Assembly (NCBI GenBank): GCA_046331465.1
Contig: JAXLQV010000001.1
Coordinates: forward strand, 1,736,001-1,800,000
Direction of reading: 5' to 3'
Length of the DNA: 64,000 bases
Source: UBA5066 sp046331465
Lineage (GTDB): Bacteria; Acidobacteriota; Thermoanaerobaculia; UBA5066
Part shown: in pieces, positions 32,760 to 42,168 of the stretch
Layout: every line of letters starts with the position of its first letter
Position numbering within the stretch: position 1 is the first letter of the stretch
The notes under the pieces: generated by a model
Database searches by the model: none
The model's input: only the letters and a program-made list of their open reading frames with translations
What the model was told of the DNA's origin: nothing
Made by a program: the position numbers and the translations under genes

Positions 32760-34492
32760 GCGCGACGGTCTCCGCACCGGGCCTCTCCTTCGCGCCGGTG
32801 CTCGAGCGGAAGTTCGCCGACGGCTCCGTCCGCGTCGAGCCGCGCCCGGCGTCCGACGTCCCGACGGTCGTGGCGGACGCCGCGGCGCTCCACGAGGCGG
32901 CCCGCTTCCTGCGCGACGACCCCTCGGCCGCCTGCGACCTCCTCCTCGACCTCGTCGCCGTCGACCGGCTGAAGCTCGACGGGCCGCCCTCCTTCCGCGG
33001 GAGCGAGCGGTTCCTGCTGAACGCCCTCCTCTACTCGACGAAGCGCAACGAGCACCTTCGCCTCCGGGTCGCGCTCCCCGCCGACGACCCGCACGTCGGC
33101 ACGCTGAGCGGGATCTGGCCGGCGGCGAACTGGTTCGAGCGCGAGGCGTGGGACCTGATGGGGGTCCGCTTCGACGGGCACCCGAACCTCGCCCGGCTCC
33201 TGACCCACAACGGCTTCGTCGGGCACGCGCTCCGGAAGGACTACGAGGCCGGCCAGCGCTGGCTCTGCACCGAGGAGGACGTCCTCCAGACCGCGCTCGC
33301 CGCGAAGACGGAGGAGCCGGAGGACGTCTTCGAGACGATGACGCTCAACTTCGGGCCGTCGCATCCCGCGACGCACGGGACGCTGCGCGTCGTCCTCCGC
33401 GTCGACGGCGAGCGGATCGTGGCGGCCGAGGGGGAGTGCGGGTACCTCCACCGCTGCTTCGAGAAGATGTCGGAGACGCACACGTACACGCAGGTGATCC
33501 CGTACACGGACCGCCTGAACTACTGCTCCCCGATGATCAACGGCAACGGCTACGCCCGCGCCGTCGAGCAGATGCTCGGGATCGAGATCCCGGAGCGGGC
33601 GAAGGCCGTGCGGACGGTCCTCGCGGAGTTCTCGCGGATCATGGACCACATGGTCTGCATCGGGGCGAACCTCGTCGACCTCGGCGGCCTGACGACGTTC
33701 TGGTACTCCTACCAGGCCCGCGAGGAGATCTACTCGCTCCTCGAGGCGTGCTGCGGCGCGCGCCTCACGTCGAGCTACGCGCGGATCGGCGGCCTCTCGA
33801 TGGACGTCCCCCCGAACTTCGTCGAGTGGTGCCGGAAGCTCGTGAAGAGCGTGACGACGCACATCCGGGAGGTGGACACCCTCCTGACGAAGAACCGGAT
33901 CCTCCAGAAGCGGATGTCGGGGACGGGCGTCGTCACGAAGGAGCAGGCGATCGCCTGGGGCTTCACGGGTCCGTGCCTGCGCGCCTCGGGCGTCGGGTAC
34001 GACGTCCGCAAGGACAAGCCGTACGACCTCTACGGCGAGGTCGACTTCGACGTCCCGGTCGCGACGGCGGGGGACAACTTCGCCCGCTACCTCGTCCGGA
34101 TGGAGGAGATGCGGCAGTCGCTCCGGATCGTCGAGCAGGTCATCGCGAAGCTCCCGGGCGGGCCGGTCGTCTCCGACGACTACCGCGTCGTCCTCCCGCC
34201 GAAGGAGATGGTCTACAACGAGATGGAAGGTCTCATCTTCCACTTCAAGAACGTCTTCGAGGGGATCCAGGTCCCGGCGGGGGAGATCTACTCGTACACG
34301 GAAGGCGCGAACGGCGAGCTCGGCTACTCCATCGTCTCCGACGGGAGCGGGCGGCCCTACCGCGTGAAGGTGCGCCCGCCCTGCTTCCCGCTCTTCGCGG
34401 CGTTCGAGAAGATCGTCATCGGCGGCATGGTCTCCGACGTCGTCGCGACGCTGGGGACGCTCAACATCATCGCCGGCGAGCTGGACCGGTAG
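32756..34492 (+). CDS. nuoCD: NADH-quinone oxidoreductase fused subunit C/D
   Basis: 578 aa from GTG 32756 with GGGAGG upstream. Residues about 1-180 are NuoC (30-kDa subunit; GIWPAANWFEREAWDLMGV, HPNLARLL). Residues about 190-578 are NuoD (49-kDa; MTLNFGPSHPATHGTLRVVL, GYLHRCFEKMSETHTYTQ, YCSPMINGNGYA, RIMDHMVCIG). The NiFe-binding cysteine pairs of hydrogenases are absent, so this is a quinone-site subunit, not a group 4 hydrogenase. The C/D fusion resembles that of enterobacteria. nuoI follows 14 bases downstream. Confidence 0.95.
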
Positions 34493-34506
34493 GAGAGGGA
34501 GACGGC

Positions 34507-35178
34507 ATGCCCGGACGAGTCGTCACGATTCAGCCCCACGAGCCGACGCTCGGCGAGAAGCTCTACCTGCCCCTCCTCCAGGGGATGGCGCTGACGTTCC
34601 GGAAGTTCGTCGCGAACGTCCTCTCGAGGAGCGCGCGCCCGACGATCGAGTACCCCGAGGAGCGGCGCGAGTACTCCGACCGCTACCGCGGGCGGCACAT
34701 CCTCAAGACGCGCGAGGACGGCTCGCTCCGCTGCGTCGCCTGCTACATGTGCGCGACGGCCTGTCCGGCCGACTGCATCCACATCGAAGCCGGCGAGCAC
34801 CCGAACCTCGCCTACGAGAAGTACCCGACGACGTTCGAGATCGACCTCCTCCGCTGCGTCATGTGCGGCTTCTGCGTAGACGCCTGCCCGAAGGACGCGA
34901 TCTGGATGACGAAGGACTACGAGATGTCCTACTTCTCGCGGCAGGAGGCGGTCCGCGGCATCCCGGAGCTGACGGAGAAGCCCTCGGACACGGCTCCCGG
35001 CGGGCCCGGCTACGGCTACCGCCCGTACTACGGCGAGAGCCCGAAGAGGAAGGCGGGGGAGTTCGAGCCCTCGGGCCTCGCGCTCCTCCCGATGACGCTC
35101 GCGCGGAACGCGGCGATCAACCGCGTCCCGCCGCCGCCGCCGAAGCCGCCGGCGCCCGCCGCGAAGCCGGCGGCGTAG
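34507..35178 (+). CDS. nuoI: NADH-quinone oxidoreductase subunit I
   Basis: 223 aa from ATG 34507, preceded by GGAGAGGGAG. Two [4Fe-4S] motifs, CVACYMCATACPADC and CVMCGFCVDACPKDA, carry clusters N6a and N6b. They are followed by the NuoI-typical MTKDYEMSYFSRQ. An extra C-terminal tail of about 75 residues ends in a Pro/Ala/Lys-rich run (PPPPPKPPAPAAKPAA), longer than usual. No nuoA, H, J-N or E-F-G lies nearby, so the membrane arm and input module, if present, are encoded elsewhere. Confidence 0.93.
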   Translation: MPGRVVTIQPHEPTLGEKLYLPLLQGMALTFRKFVANVLSRSARPTIEYPEERREYSDRYRGRHILKTREDGSLRCVACYMCATACPADCIHIEAGEHPNLAYEKYPTTFEIDLLRCVMCGFCVDACPKDAIWMTKDYEMSYFSRQEAVRGIPELTEKPSDTAPGGPGYGYRPYYGESPKRKAGEFEPSGLALLPMTLARNAAINRVPPPPPKPPAPAAKPAA

Positions 35179-35191
35179 CGCCGGCCGGGCG

Positions 35192-35611
35192 CTACCAGAT
35201 GAGGCGCGCGCCGAAGCGGAGCTGGTAGGGACGGCCCGCGGCGTCGAGGGGCTTCCAGTCGCCGGCGGTGCGCCCTCCGCGCGAGTCGTTCGCGTCGACC
35301 GTCGGGTCGGGGGCGAGGACCTTCGGGATGACCTCGTTCACCTCGACCGCGAGGCGGACGCTCGGGTGGCCCGAGGGGGACGGGCCCCCGAGCGTGAAGA
35401 GGGAGTCGGGATCCCCCGGCAGCCGCACGAGGTACTCGACCTTCGGCTCGCAGAGGCCGGAGAACGGAGCGGCCGGGCCGGAGGCGGGCGGAGCCGGGTA
35501 GAGCTGGAAGCCCTGCGGGATCGCAGGGCGCAGGTCGACGAGGGGCCCGGCGAGAGCCACGGAGGCGCAGGACGCGAGGAGGAACGAGGCGAAGGGCCGC
35601 CGCCACGTCAT
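35192..35611 (-). CDS. Small secreted protein of unknown function
   Basis: 139 aa from ATG 35611, which begins a signal peptide (MTWRRPFASFLLASCASVALA). The start has no Shine-Dalgarno but a CACAAT -10-like element 7 bases upstream. The mature part is proline-rich with a single Cys (SGLCEPKVEYLVRLPG). Its last residues, YQLRFGARLIW, resemble the terminal barrel strand of the TonB receptor in this window (WQIKLGARLSY). It may be a small outer-membrane protein or the remnant of a barrel protein. It converges on nuoI. Unrecognised family. Confidence 0.6.
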   Translation of the reverse strand: MTWRRPFASFLLASCASVALAGPLVDLRPAIPQGFQLYPAPPASGPAAPFSGLCEPKVEYLVRLPGDPDSLFTLGGPSPSGHPSVRLAVEVNEVIPKVLAPDPTVDANDSRGGRTAGDWKPLDAAGRPYQLRFGARLIW

Positions 35612-35665
35612 CCGGGGGATTGTGCTCCCGATCGCGATCCGGCGCACGTCACGGGAGCCTTCGCG

Positions 35666-36460
35666 TCAGTGGAGGAACGAGCCGCCGTTGAGGCCGAGCG
35701 CCGTCCCGTTCGCGTAGGGGGCGAGGGGCGAGAGGTAGAAGAGGATGGCGCGGGCGCAGTCCTCCGGCGTCGCGACGCGGCCCAGGGGGACCTCCCCCTC
35801 GATCTCGGCCTTCCGGGTGGCGAGGTCGGGGCGCGCCATTTCCGTGTCGACCCAGCCGGGGCAGACCGAGTTCGCCGTGATGCCGTGCTTCCCCTCGTTC
35901 CGCGCGAGGCACCGCGCGAGGCTCACCATCCCGGCCTTCGACACCGCGTAGCTCGCCGCGTCCGTCTCGGCGCGGAAGGCGGCGCGCGAGGCGACCATGA
36001 CGATCCTCCCGAAGCCCGCCCTGCGCATCGCCGGCAGGGCGAGGAGCGTGAGGTGCGCGGCCGCCTCGAGGTTCACGGCCAGCGTCGCCCGCCAGCGGGA
36101 GAGGAAGGCCGCGTCGTCGGTCTCCTCGAACGGGTTCCTGACGTAGATCCCCGCGTTGTGGACGAGGAGAAGCGGGTCTCCGAGCCCGGCGACGACCTCG
36201 CGGTGGAGGCGGCGCCGGTCGTCGTCGCTCGAGAGCTCGGCCTGGAAGACGGCGGGGGCGGGGCCGCCGGCGCGCAGGACCTCCTGGGCGACCTCCTCCG
36301 CCTCGGCGCGGCTCTTCCCGTAGTGGATCGCGACGCGGGCGTTGCAGCTCCCGAGGCGCCGCGCCGTCGCCGCGCCGATGCCGCGCGAGGCGCCGGTGAC
36401 GAGGGCGACGCGGCCCTCGAGGTCGAGGAGGGGGGAGGGAGCGGGGGGCTTCGCGTCCAT
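35666..36460 (-). CDS. SDR-family oxidoreductase (FabG-like)
   Basis: 264 aa. This is a classical short-chain dehydrogenase: nucleotide-binding TGASRGIG, structural NAG (LVHNAGI), catalytic Ser in MVASRAA, YAVSK (YxxxK), and PGWVDTEM. The first basic residue after the glycine motif (ARVAIHYGKSRAEAE) hints at NADP(H) but does not prove it. FabG-type 3-oxoacyl-ACP reductase or a related sugar or acyl reductase is possible. No acp or fab neighbours are seen. It follows coaW in the same direction. Confidence 0.88.
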   Translation of the reverse strand: MDAKPPAPSPLLDLEGRVALVTGASRGIGAATARRLGSCNARVAIHYGKSRAEAEEVAQEVLRAGGPAPAVFQAELSSDDDRRRLHREVVAGLGDPLLLVHNAGIYVRNPFEETDDAAFLSRWRATLAVNLEAAAHLTLLALPAMRRAGFGRIVMVASRAAFRAETDAASYAVSKAGMVSLARCLARNEGKHGITANSVCPGWVDTEMARPDLATRKAEIEGEVPLGRVATPEDCARAILFYLSPLAPYANGTALGLNGGSFLH

Positions 36461-36491
36461 CCCCGGAGTCTCGCACCGCGCGAGGGGCGCG

Positions 36492-37352
36492 TCAGCCTCC
36501 AGCCCGGACGCGCGCGAGGGCGCCGAGCGCGCCGGTGAACTCCCCGAACGGGAGGAAGGACGCGTGCGCCCCCACGAGGGCCGTCACGCTGCCGAGGATC
36601 TCGACGAGGAGCGGGTTGTTCCGGAGCGTCGAGCCGGCGTAGAGGACGTCGGGCCGTCGCCGGGGCGTCCCGCCCTCGGAGCCCGAGGCGAGCGCGACGG
36701 CGATCTGGCCCGCGAGGAGCGCGACGTTCTCCCCGACGAGCCCGAGGAGGGCGTGGGCGACGTCGGCGGCGCGCGGCTCCCGCGCCTTGCCGAAGTTGGC
36801 GGCCGTGAGGTCCGGGACGAGCGCGATGCCGCCCGGGCGGTAGAGGTCGCCGACCAGGAGGTCGACGCGCCGCCGGTCCCCGGTCGCGGCGAGGGCGACG
36901 AGCCGCTCGTGGTCGTCGCTGCCGAGGAGGAGCCGCCCGAGGCCGCGGAGGGTCCCGCCTCCGAGCGCCGTCCCGCCGACGCGCGCGACGCTGCCGTCCT
37001 CCTCCATCCGGAGGATCGAGGTCCCGGTCCCGAGGCTGACGAGGAGGTGAGGGTGGGGGAGGGCGAGCCCCGCGCGGGCCGTCAGGAGCGGCTCGCCCGC
37101 GCCCCACGAGGCGAACTCGTCGACGACTTCGACGCTGCGGCCCGGGGCGAGGCGGTCGGCGAGCCCCGCCGCGCCCCCGCCCGTGGCAGCGAGGTGGCGG
37201 AGCGAGTGCCGGAGGAGGAAGGCGTCGAGGAGACGCTCGTCGCCGGCGGGCGCCACGAAAGTCTCGAAGGACTCGAGCGGCTGGTCGACGGGGACCGCCA
37301 CCGCCTTCGCGAGCGTGGCGCCGAGGTCGACGCCGGCATCCCAGAGGCTCAT
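36492..37352 (-). CDS. coaW: Type II pantothenate kinase
   Basis: 286 aa. It phosphorylates pantothenate, the first step of CoA synthesis. The ASKHA-fold features of the Staphylococcus CoaW/eukaryotic class are present: N-terminal GVDLGATLAKAV, ATP-loop VSLGTGTSILRM, GGTALGGGTLRGLG, and C-terminal LYAGSTLRNNPLLVEIL. This class is normally insensitive to CoA feedback. The start ATG 37352 lacks a Shine-Dalgarno; GACAAT lies 8 bases upstream, suggesting a near-leaderless mRNA. Confidence 0.88.
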   Translation of the reverse strand: MSLWDAGVDLGATLAKAVAVPVDQPLESFETFVAPAGDERLLDAFLLRHSLRHLAATGGGAAGLADRLAPGRSVEVVDEFASWGAGEPLLTARAGLALPHPHLLVSLGTGTSILRMEEDGSVARVGGTALGGGTLRGLGRLLLGSDDHERLVALAATGDRRRVDLLVGDLYRPGGIALVPDLTAANFGKAREPRAADVAHALLGLVGENVALLAGQIAVALASGSEGGTPRRRPDVLYAGSTLRNNPLLVEILGSVTALVGAHASFLPFGEFTGALGALARVRAGG

Positions 37353-37392
37353 TCGGCGGCATTGTCTCCCGAACCGTGGCGCCTCTGCCTCG

Positions 37393-38175
37393 TCAGCCTC
37401 CGCCCGCCGGCTCGACGTAGTCGAACGTCGCGTCCTCTCCGCTCTTGACGAAGATGTGCTCGGCGCGCATCCGCGTGCGGAGGGGTCCGAGGTCGTCGCC
37501 GTCCCACTTCGTCGCCGTGGCGGTCATCTTCGGGTTCGCCTTCGCCGCACCCTCGTCGACGGCGTCCTCGATGTGCTTCTGGGTCACGGTGGAGTCCTTC
37601 GTCAGGGACCCGAGCTTCGTCTGCCAGCCGAGCGTCATCTCGCTCAGGGAGTCCCAGTCCTTCTCGACGTGCTTCAGCTCGTGGGTGACGACGTGGTCGC
37701 GACAGGCCTGGAGCGCCTTCAGCCTCTTCGTCGCCGCCCCGTCCTTCCTCGCCTCGGCGGCCTTGACCTGGGCGTCGGTGACGTCGAGCTCCTTCGGGAT
37801 CCGGATCGCGACCGTCTTCATCGCGGCCCGGCCGCTGAAGTAGCCCGCGTCCTCCGCCTTCGGGATCGAGACGGTCTCGGATTCGAACTGGACGTCGGTG
37901 AACCCGAGCTGGTCCGGGTTGCCCGTCTCCTTCCGGATCTTCTTCAGGGTCCAGCTGAAGTCGGGCTTCGGCTCTTTCGTCCTGCAGAGGAGCATCTGCG
38001 CCTTTCCCCCGGCGAACTGGTAAAGCCTCCTGTCGCTCGTGTCCTTGTAGTCCGGCACGGGCGGCGGGAGCGCCTGGGCCGCATTCGAGCCCGCCTGGAG
38101 GCCCTCGGGACCGCGCGGTTCGACGGCGGGCTCCCCGCCGCCGAGGGGACCTGCCTGCTTCGTGCCACCGCCCAT
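37393..38175 (-). CDS. Unknown protein with HExxH zinc-protease-like motif
   Basis: 260 aa with a GGAGGGAG ribosome site. No signal peptide. The first 45 residues are Gly/Pro-rich and likely disordered. A helical segment rich in Lys and Ala (DAQVKAAEARKDGAATKRLK) leads into VTHELKHVEKDWDSL, where HELKH matches HExxH and the following acidic residues could give a third metal ligand. It resembles predicted peptidases related to the DUF922/DUF4157 type, but I cannot place it firmly. It diverges from kgd. Confidence 0.6.
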   Translation of the reverse strand: MGGGTKQAGPLGGGEPAVEPRGPEGLQAGSNAAQALPPPVPDYKDTSDRRLYQFAGGKAQMLLCRTKEPKPDFSWTLKKIRKETGNPDQLGFTDVQFESETVSIPKAEDAGYFSGRAAMKTVAIRIPKELDVTDAQVKAAEARKDGAATKRLKALQACRDHVVTHELKHVEKDWDSLSEMTLGWQTKLGSLTKDSTVTQKHIEDAVDEGAAKANPKMTATATKWDGDDLGPLRTRMRAEHIFVKSGEDATFDYVEPAGGG

Positions 38176-38433
38176 GGTCTCTCCCTCCTCGCCGGGGGAC
38201 TCCCGGGTCGCGGCCCCGGGGCCTCGGAGCCCGGCGGCCGAACAGACCTCCCGACGCGACGATGGCGCCGATTATCGGGCCGCTTCCGGCGCGGCCGCGT
38301 GACGCCCGGCACAGGCTCCGTCGCGGCGAGAGCAGCGCGGTAACATCGCCGCCGACCGGCGGGCCCCGGAGCGGGCCCGGCCGCGCCGCCGTCCGGCCCG
38401 GCGCGGACCAACCGGCGACAAGGGAGACCCGGA

Positions 38434-41400
38434 ATGCACGACACCGTCCTCGACGCACTCACGGAATCGTTCGGCGACAACGCCGGCTTCGCCCTCGAGC
38501 TCTACGCGCAGTACCGGCTCAACCCGGGAACGGTCGGCGACGACTGGAAGAGGACGTTCGAGCGGTTCGAGAAGGCCGCACGGATCCAGGTCGCCCGCGC
38601 GGGCGAGGTCGCCGTCCCGGCCCAGGTGCAGGCGCCTCCGGCCCCGGTCGCGGCCCCCGCGCCGGCTCCGGCGGCCGCCCCGTCCGCGCGCGCCGCGGCC
38701 CCGCCGCTCCGCCCGGGCGAGAAGCTGGTGCCGCTCGTCGGAGGCTCCGCGACGATCGCCCGGAACATGGACGCCTCCCTCGCCGTCCCGACCGCGACCT
38801 CGCAGCGTGTCATCCCCGTCAAGGCGATGGAGGAGAACCGGCGGATCCTGAACCACCACCGCGAGGCGGTGCGCCAGTCGAAGGTCTCCTTCACGCACCT
38901 CGTCGCCTGGGCGATCGTCCGCGCGCTCGAGAAGCACCCCGGGATGAACGACGCCTACGCGGAGGCGGACGGGAAGCCCCAGCGCGTCCGCAAGCCGCAC
39001 GTGAACCTCGGCGTGGCCGTCGACGTCGCGAAGAGGGACGGCACCCGAACGCTCCTCGTCCCGAACATCAAGCTCGCCGAGGAGCTCGACTTCGCCGAGT
39101 TCGTCGCCACGTTCGACAACCTCGTCGGCAAGGCGCGCCGCGGGACGATCGAGCCCGAGGCGTTCCTCGGGACCTCGATCTCGCTCACGAACCCCGGGAC
39201 GCTCGGCACGACCTCCTCCTCGCCGCGGCTGATGCCGGGCCAGGGGTGCATCGTCGCGACGGGCTCGATGGGCTACTCGCCCGAGTACCAGGCGATGCCC
39301 GACGAGGTCGTCTCGAGCCTCGGCATCTCCCGCGTCATGGCCGTGACCTCGACGTACGACCACCGGATCGTCCAGGGGGCCGAGTCGGGGGCCTTCCTCG
39401 CGACGCTCCAGCACCTTCTCCTCGGAGGCGACGGCTTCTACGAGCGGATCTTCCGCGACCTCCGGGTGCCGCACCGGCCGGTCGCGTGGGAGCCCGACCG
39501 GAACCCGCCGTTCCTCGGCGGCGCCTCGCGCCTCGAGGCCGTGGAGAAGCAGGCGCGGATCCTCCCCCTCATCAACTTCTACCGGGTCCGCGGGCACCTC
39601 CTCGCCGACCTCGACCCCCTCGGGTTCGACGTGCCGCCCTACCACGCCGAGCTCGACCCCGCGAAGTTCGGCTACACGATCTGGGACCTCGACCGCCCGT
39701 TCATCACGAACGGCCTCGGCGGGCGCGACCACGCCACGCTCCGCGAGATCCTCGAGGTCCTCCGCCAGACCTACTGCGGGAAGATCGGCGCCGAGTTCAT
39801 GAACATCCAGGACCCGCGCCAGAAGGCGTGGCTCATGGAGAGGATGGAGTCGTGCCGGAACCGGTCGGCGCTCTCGACGGAGGAGAAGCGGCGCATCCTC
39901 GCCAAGCTCGTCGAGGCGGAGAGCTTCGAGAAGTTCCTCCACGCGAAGTACGTCGGCCACAAGCGCTTCTCCCTCGAGGGGGGCGAGGCCGCGATCCCGC
40001 TCCTGACGCGGCTCCTCGACCGCGCCGCGGAGATGGGCGTCGAGGAGGCCGTCATCGGCATGCCGCACCGGGGGCGGCTGACCATCCTGACGACGGTCGT
40101 CGGCAAGCCGGTCGACCGGATCTTCGCGGAGTTCGAGGACGTCCTCGACCCGCAGTCGATCCAGGGCTCGGGCGACGTGAAGTACCACCTCGGCGCCGTC
40201 GGGACGCACGAGACGCCCTCCGGGAAGAGGGTGAAGCTCGGCCTCGCGCCGAACCCGAGCCACCTCGAGGCCGTCGACCCGGTCGTCGAGGGGATGGTGC
40301 GGGCCAAGCAGGAGCGCGCGGGCGACGTCGACCGGACGCGGATCCTCCCCGTCCTCCTCCACGGCGACGCGGCCTTCGCCGGGCAGGGGCTCGTCGCCGA
40401 GACGCTCAACATGTGCCAGCTCGAGGGGTACCGGACGGGCGGGACGATCCACGTCGTCGTGAACAACCAGATCGGATTCACGACGAACCCGAAGGACGCC
40501 CGCTCCTCGCCGTACTGCACGGACGTCGCGAAGGCCGTCCAGGCGCCGATCTTCCACGTGAACGGCGACGACCCCGAGGCGGTCGTCCAGGCGGTCGACC
40601 TCGCCATCGAGTACCGGAAGACGTTCGGCCACGACGTCGTCGTCGACATGGTCTGCTACCGCAGGTACGGCCACAACGAGGGGGACGAGCCGAGCTACAC
40701 GCAGCCGCTCCTCTACGCGAAGATCCGGAACCACTCGTCGGTCGCGCGCCTCTACGGCGACGCGCTCGTCCGCGACGGCGTGCTCGCGGCCGCCGACGTC
40801 GAGGCGGTCTGGGTCTCCGCGAGGCAGAAGCTGGAGAAGGCCTACGACGCCTCCGCGGCGACGCGGACCCGCGGCGCCTTCTCCGACTCGCTCGTCGCCC
40901 CCGCGGCGCCGCGCTTCGAGCCCGAAGGGAGCGTCCGCGACCGGCTGATGAAGGTCGTGAAGGCGGTCTCGACCCTGCCGACCGGCTTCGAGGTCCACCC
41001 GAAGCTCCGGCCGCTCCTGAAGAAGCGTGCCGACTACGCGAGCGGCAGGCCCGAGATCGACTGGGCCGGCGGAGAGATGCTCGCCTTCGGGATGCTCCTC
41101 CAGGAGGGGACGCCCGTCCGCCTCTCGGGGCAGGACTCGGGGCGCGGCACGTTCAGCCACCGCCACTCCGTGCTCGCGGACCCGAAGACGGGGCAGGAGT
41201 ACGTGCCCCTCAACGCGATCGCGGAGCCGCAGGCCCGCTTCGAGGTCCTCGACTCGTTCCTCTCCGAGTTCGGCGTCATGGGCTTTGAGTTCGGCTACGC
41301 CGTCGCCGACCCGTCGTCCCTCGTCCTGTGGGAAGCCCAGTTCGGCGACTTCGCGAACGGGGCGCAGATCGTCATCGACCAGTTCATCTCGGGCTCCGAG

Positions 41401-42123
41401 CAGAAGTGGAGCCAGACCTGCGACATGGTCCTCCTCCTCCCGCACGGGCAGGAGGGGCAGGGACCGGAGCACTCCTCCGCGCGCCTCGAGCGCTTCCTGA
41501 CGCTCTGCGCCGAGGACAACATGCGGGTCGCCAACGTCTCGACGCCCGCGCAGTACTATCACCTCCTGATGCGGCAGGCGCGCGACGGCGTCCGGCGCCC
41601 GCTCGTCGTGATGTCGCCGAAGAGCCTCCTCCGCCACCCGAAGGCAGTCTCGACGTTCGAAGAGGTCGCGAACGGCTCGTTCCAGCCGGTCCTCGACGAC
41701 GCCGCGTTCGCGGCCGGAGGCGCGGACGGCGTGCGGCGCGTCGTCGTCGCGAGCGGCAAGCTCGTCTACGAGCTCCTCGCGGCGCGCGAGAAGGCCTCCC
41801 GCTCCGACGTCGCGATCGTCCGGCTCGAGGAGCTCTACCCGTTCCCGGGCGAGGCGCTCTCGAGGGTCCTCGGGCGCTACCCGAAGGACGCGGCGCTCGT
41901 GTTCGCGCAGGAGGAGCCGAAGAACATGGGCGCCTGGCGCTTCGTCCGCGAGCAGCTCCTCGACGGCGCGGTGCCCGAGGCGGCGGGACGGGCGCTCCAC
42001 TACGCGGGCCGGCGCGCCTCGGCGAGCCCGGCGCCCGGTTCGCACCACGTCTTCGCGATGGAGCAGGAGGCGATCGCCGCGGACGCCCTCGGCGTCGCGG
42101 CCGAGGTCCCGGCGAGCGCCTGA
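38434..42123 (+). CDS. kgd: Multifunctional 2-oxoglutarate decarboxylase/dehydrogenase (E1-E2 fusion)
   Basis: 1229 aa with AAGGGAGA upstream. It has the fused architecture known from actinobacterial Kgd/OdhA. A short E1 N-terminal helix (LYAQYRLNPGTVGDDW) is followed by an Ala/Pro linker (about 65-95) and an E2-type acyltransferase domain (about 110-340; TSISLTNPGTLGT, active-site STYDHRIVQG) without a lipoyl domain. Then comes the thiamine-dependent E1 (about 370-860; IGMPHRGRLTIL, LHGDAAFAGQG, VVNNQIGFTT) and a transketolase C-terminal half. It oxidises 2-oxoglutarate in the TCA cycle. A lipoyl-E2/E3 partner must be supplied elsewhere. Terminator follows. Confidence 0.95.
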   Translation: MHDTVLDALTESFGDNAGFALELYAQYRLNPGTVGDDWKRTFERFEKAARIQVARAGEVAVPAQVQAPPAPVAAPAPAPAAAPSARAAAPPLRPGEKLVPLVGGSATIARNMDASLAVPTATSQRVIPVKAMEENRRILNHHREAVRQSKVSFTHLVAWAIVRALEKHPGMNDAYAEADGKPQRVRKPHVNLGVAVDVAKRDGTRTLLVPNIKLAEELDFAEFVATFDNLVGKARRGTIEPEAFLGTSISLTNPGTLGTTSSSPRLMPGQGCIVATGSMGYSPEYQAMPDEVVSSLGISRVMAVTSTYDHRIVQGAESGAFLATLQHLLLGGDGFYERIFRDLRVPHRPVAWEPDRNPPFLGGASRLEAVEKQARILPLINFYRVRGHLLADLDPLGFDVPPYHAELDPAKFGYTIWDLDRPFITNGLGGRDHATLREILEVLRQTYCGKIGAEFMNIQDPRQKAWLMERMESCRNRSALSTEEKRRILAKLVEAESFEKFLHAKYVGHKRFSLEGGEAAIPLLTRLLDRAAEMGVEEAVIGMPHRGRLTILTTVVGKPVDRIFAEFEDVLDPQSIQGSGDVKYHLGAVGTHETPSGKRVKLGLAPNPSHLEAVDPVVEGMVRAKQERAGDVDRTRILPVLLHGDAAFAGQGLVAETLNMCQLEGYRTGGTIHVVVNNQIGFTTNPKDARSSPYCTDVAKAVQAPIFHVNGDDPEAVVQAVDLAIEYRKTFGHDVVVDMVCYRRYGHNEGDEPSYTQPLLYAKIRNHSSVARLYGDALVRDGVLAAADVEAVWVSARQKLEKAYDASAATRTRGAFSDSLVAPAAPRFEPEGSVRDRLMKVVKAVSTLPTGFEVHPKLRPLLKKRADYASGRPEIDWAGGEMLAFGMLLQEGTPVRLSGQDSGRGTFSHRHSVLADPKTGQEYVPLNAIAEPQARFEVLDSFLSEFGVMGFEFGYAVADPSSLVLWEAQFGDFANGAQIVIDQFISGSEQKWSQTCDMVLLLPHGQEGQGPEHSSARLERFLTLCAEDNMRVANVSTPAQYYHLLMRQARDGVRRPLVVMSPKSLLRHPKAVSTFEEVANGSFQPVLDDAAFAAGGADGVRRVVVASGKLVYELLAAREKASRSDVAIVRLEELYPFPGEALSRVLGRYPKDAALVFAQEEPKNMGAWRFVREQLLDGAVPEAAGRALHYAGRRASASPAPGSHHVFAMEQEAIAADALGVAAEVPASA

Positions 42124-42129
42124 CGCCGG

Positions 42130-42152
42130 CGGGGGGCGCCCCGCGCCCCCCG
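42130..42152 (+). terminator. Terminator of kgd
   Basis: A perfect 9-bp GC stem (42130-42138 with 42144-42152), loop of 5, then TTCCCCC. It lies between the convergent stops of kgd and the lipoprotein gene and may work both ways. Confidence 0.6.
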
Positions 42153-42168
42153 TTCCCCCGGGAGCCGG

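Noticed and set aside
33330..34492. Group 4 [NiFe]-hydrogenase large subunit
   Set aside because: The paired CxxC nickel ligands are missing; the sequence follows NuoD.
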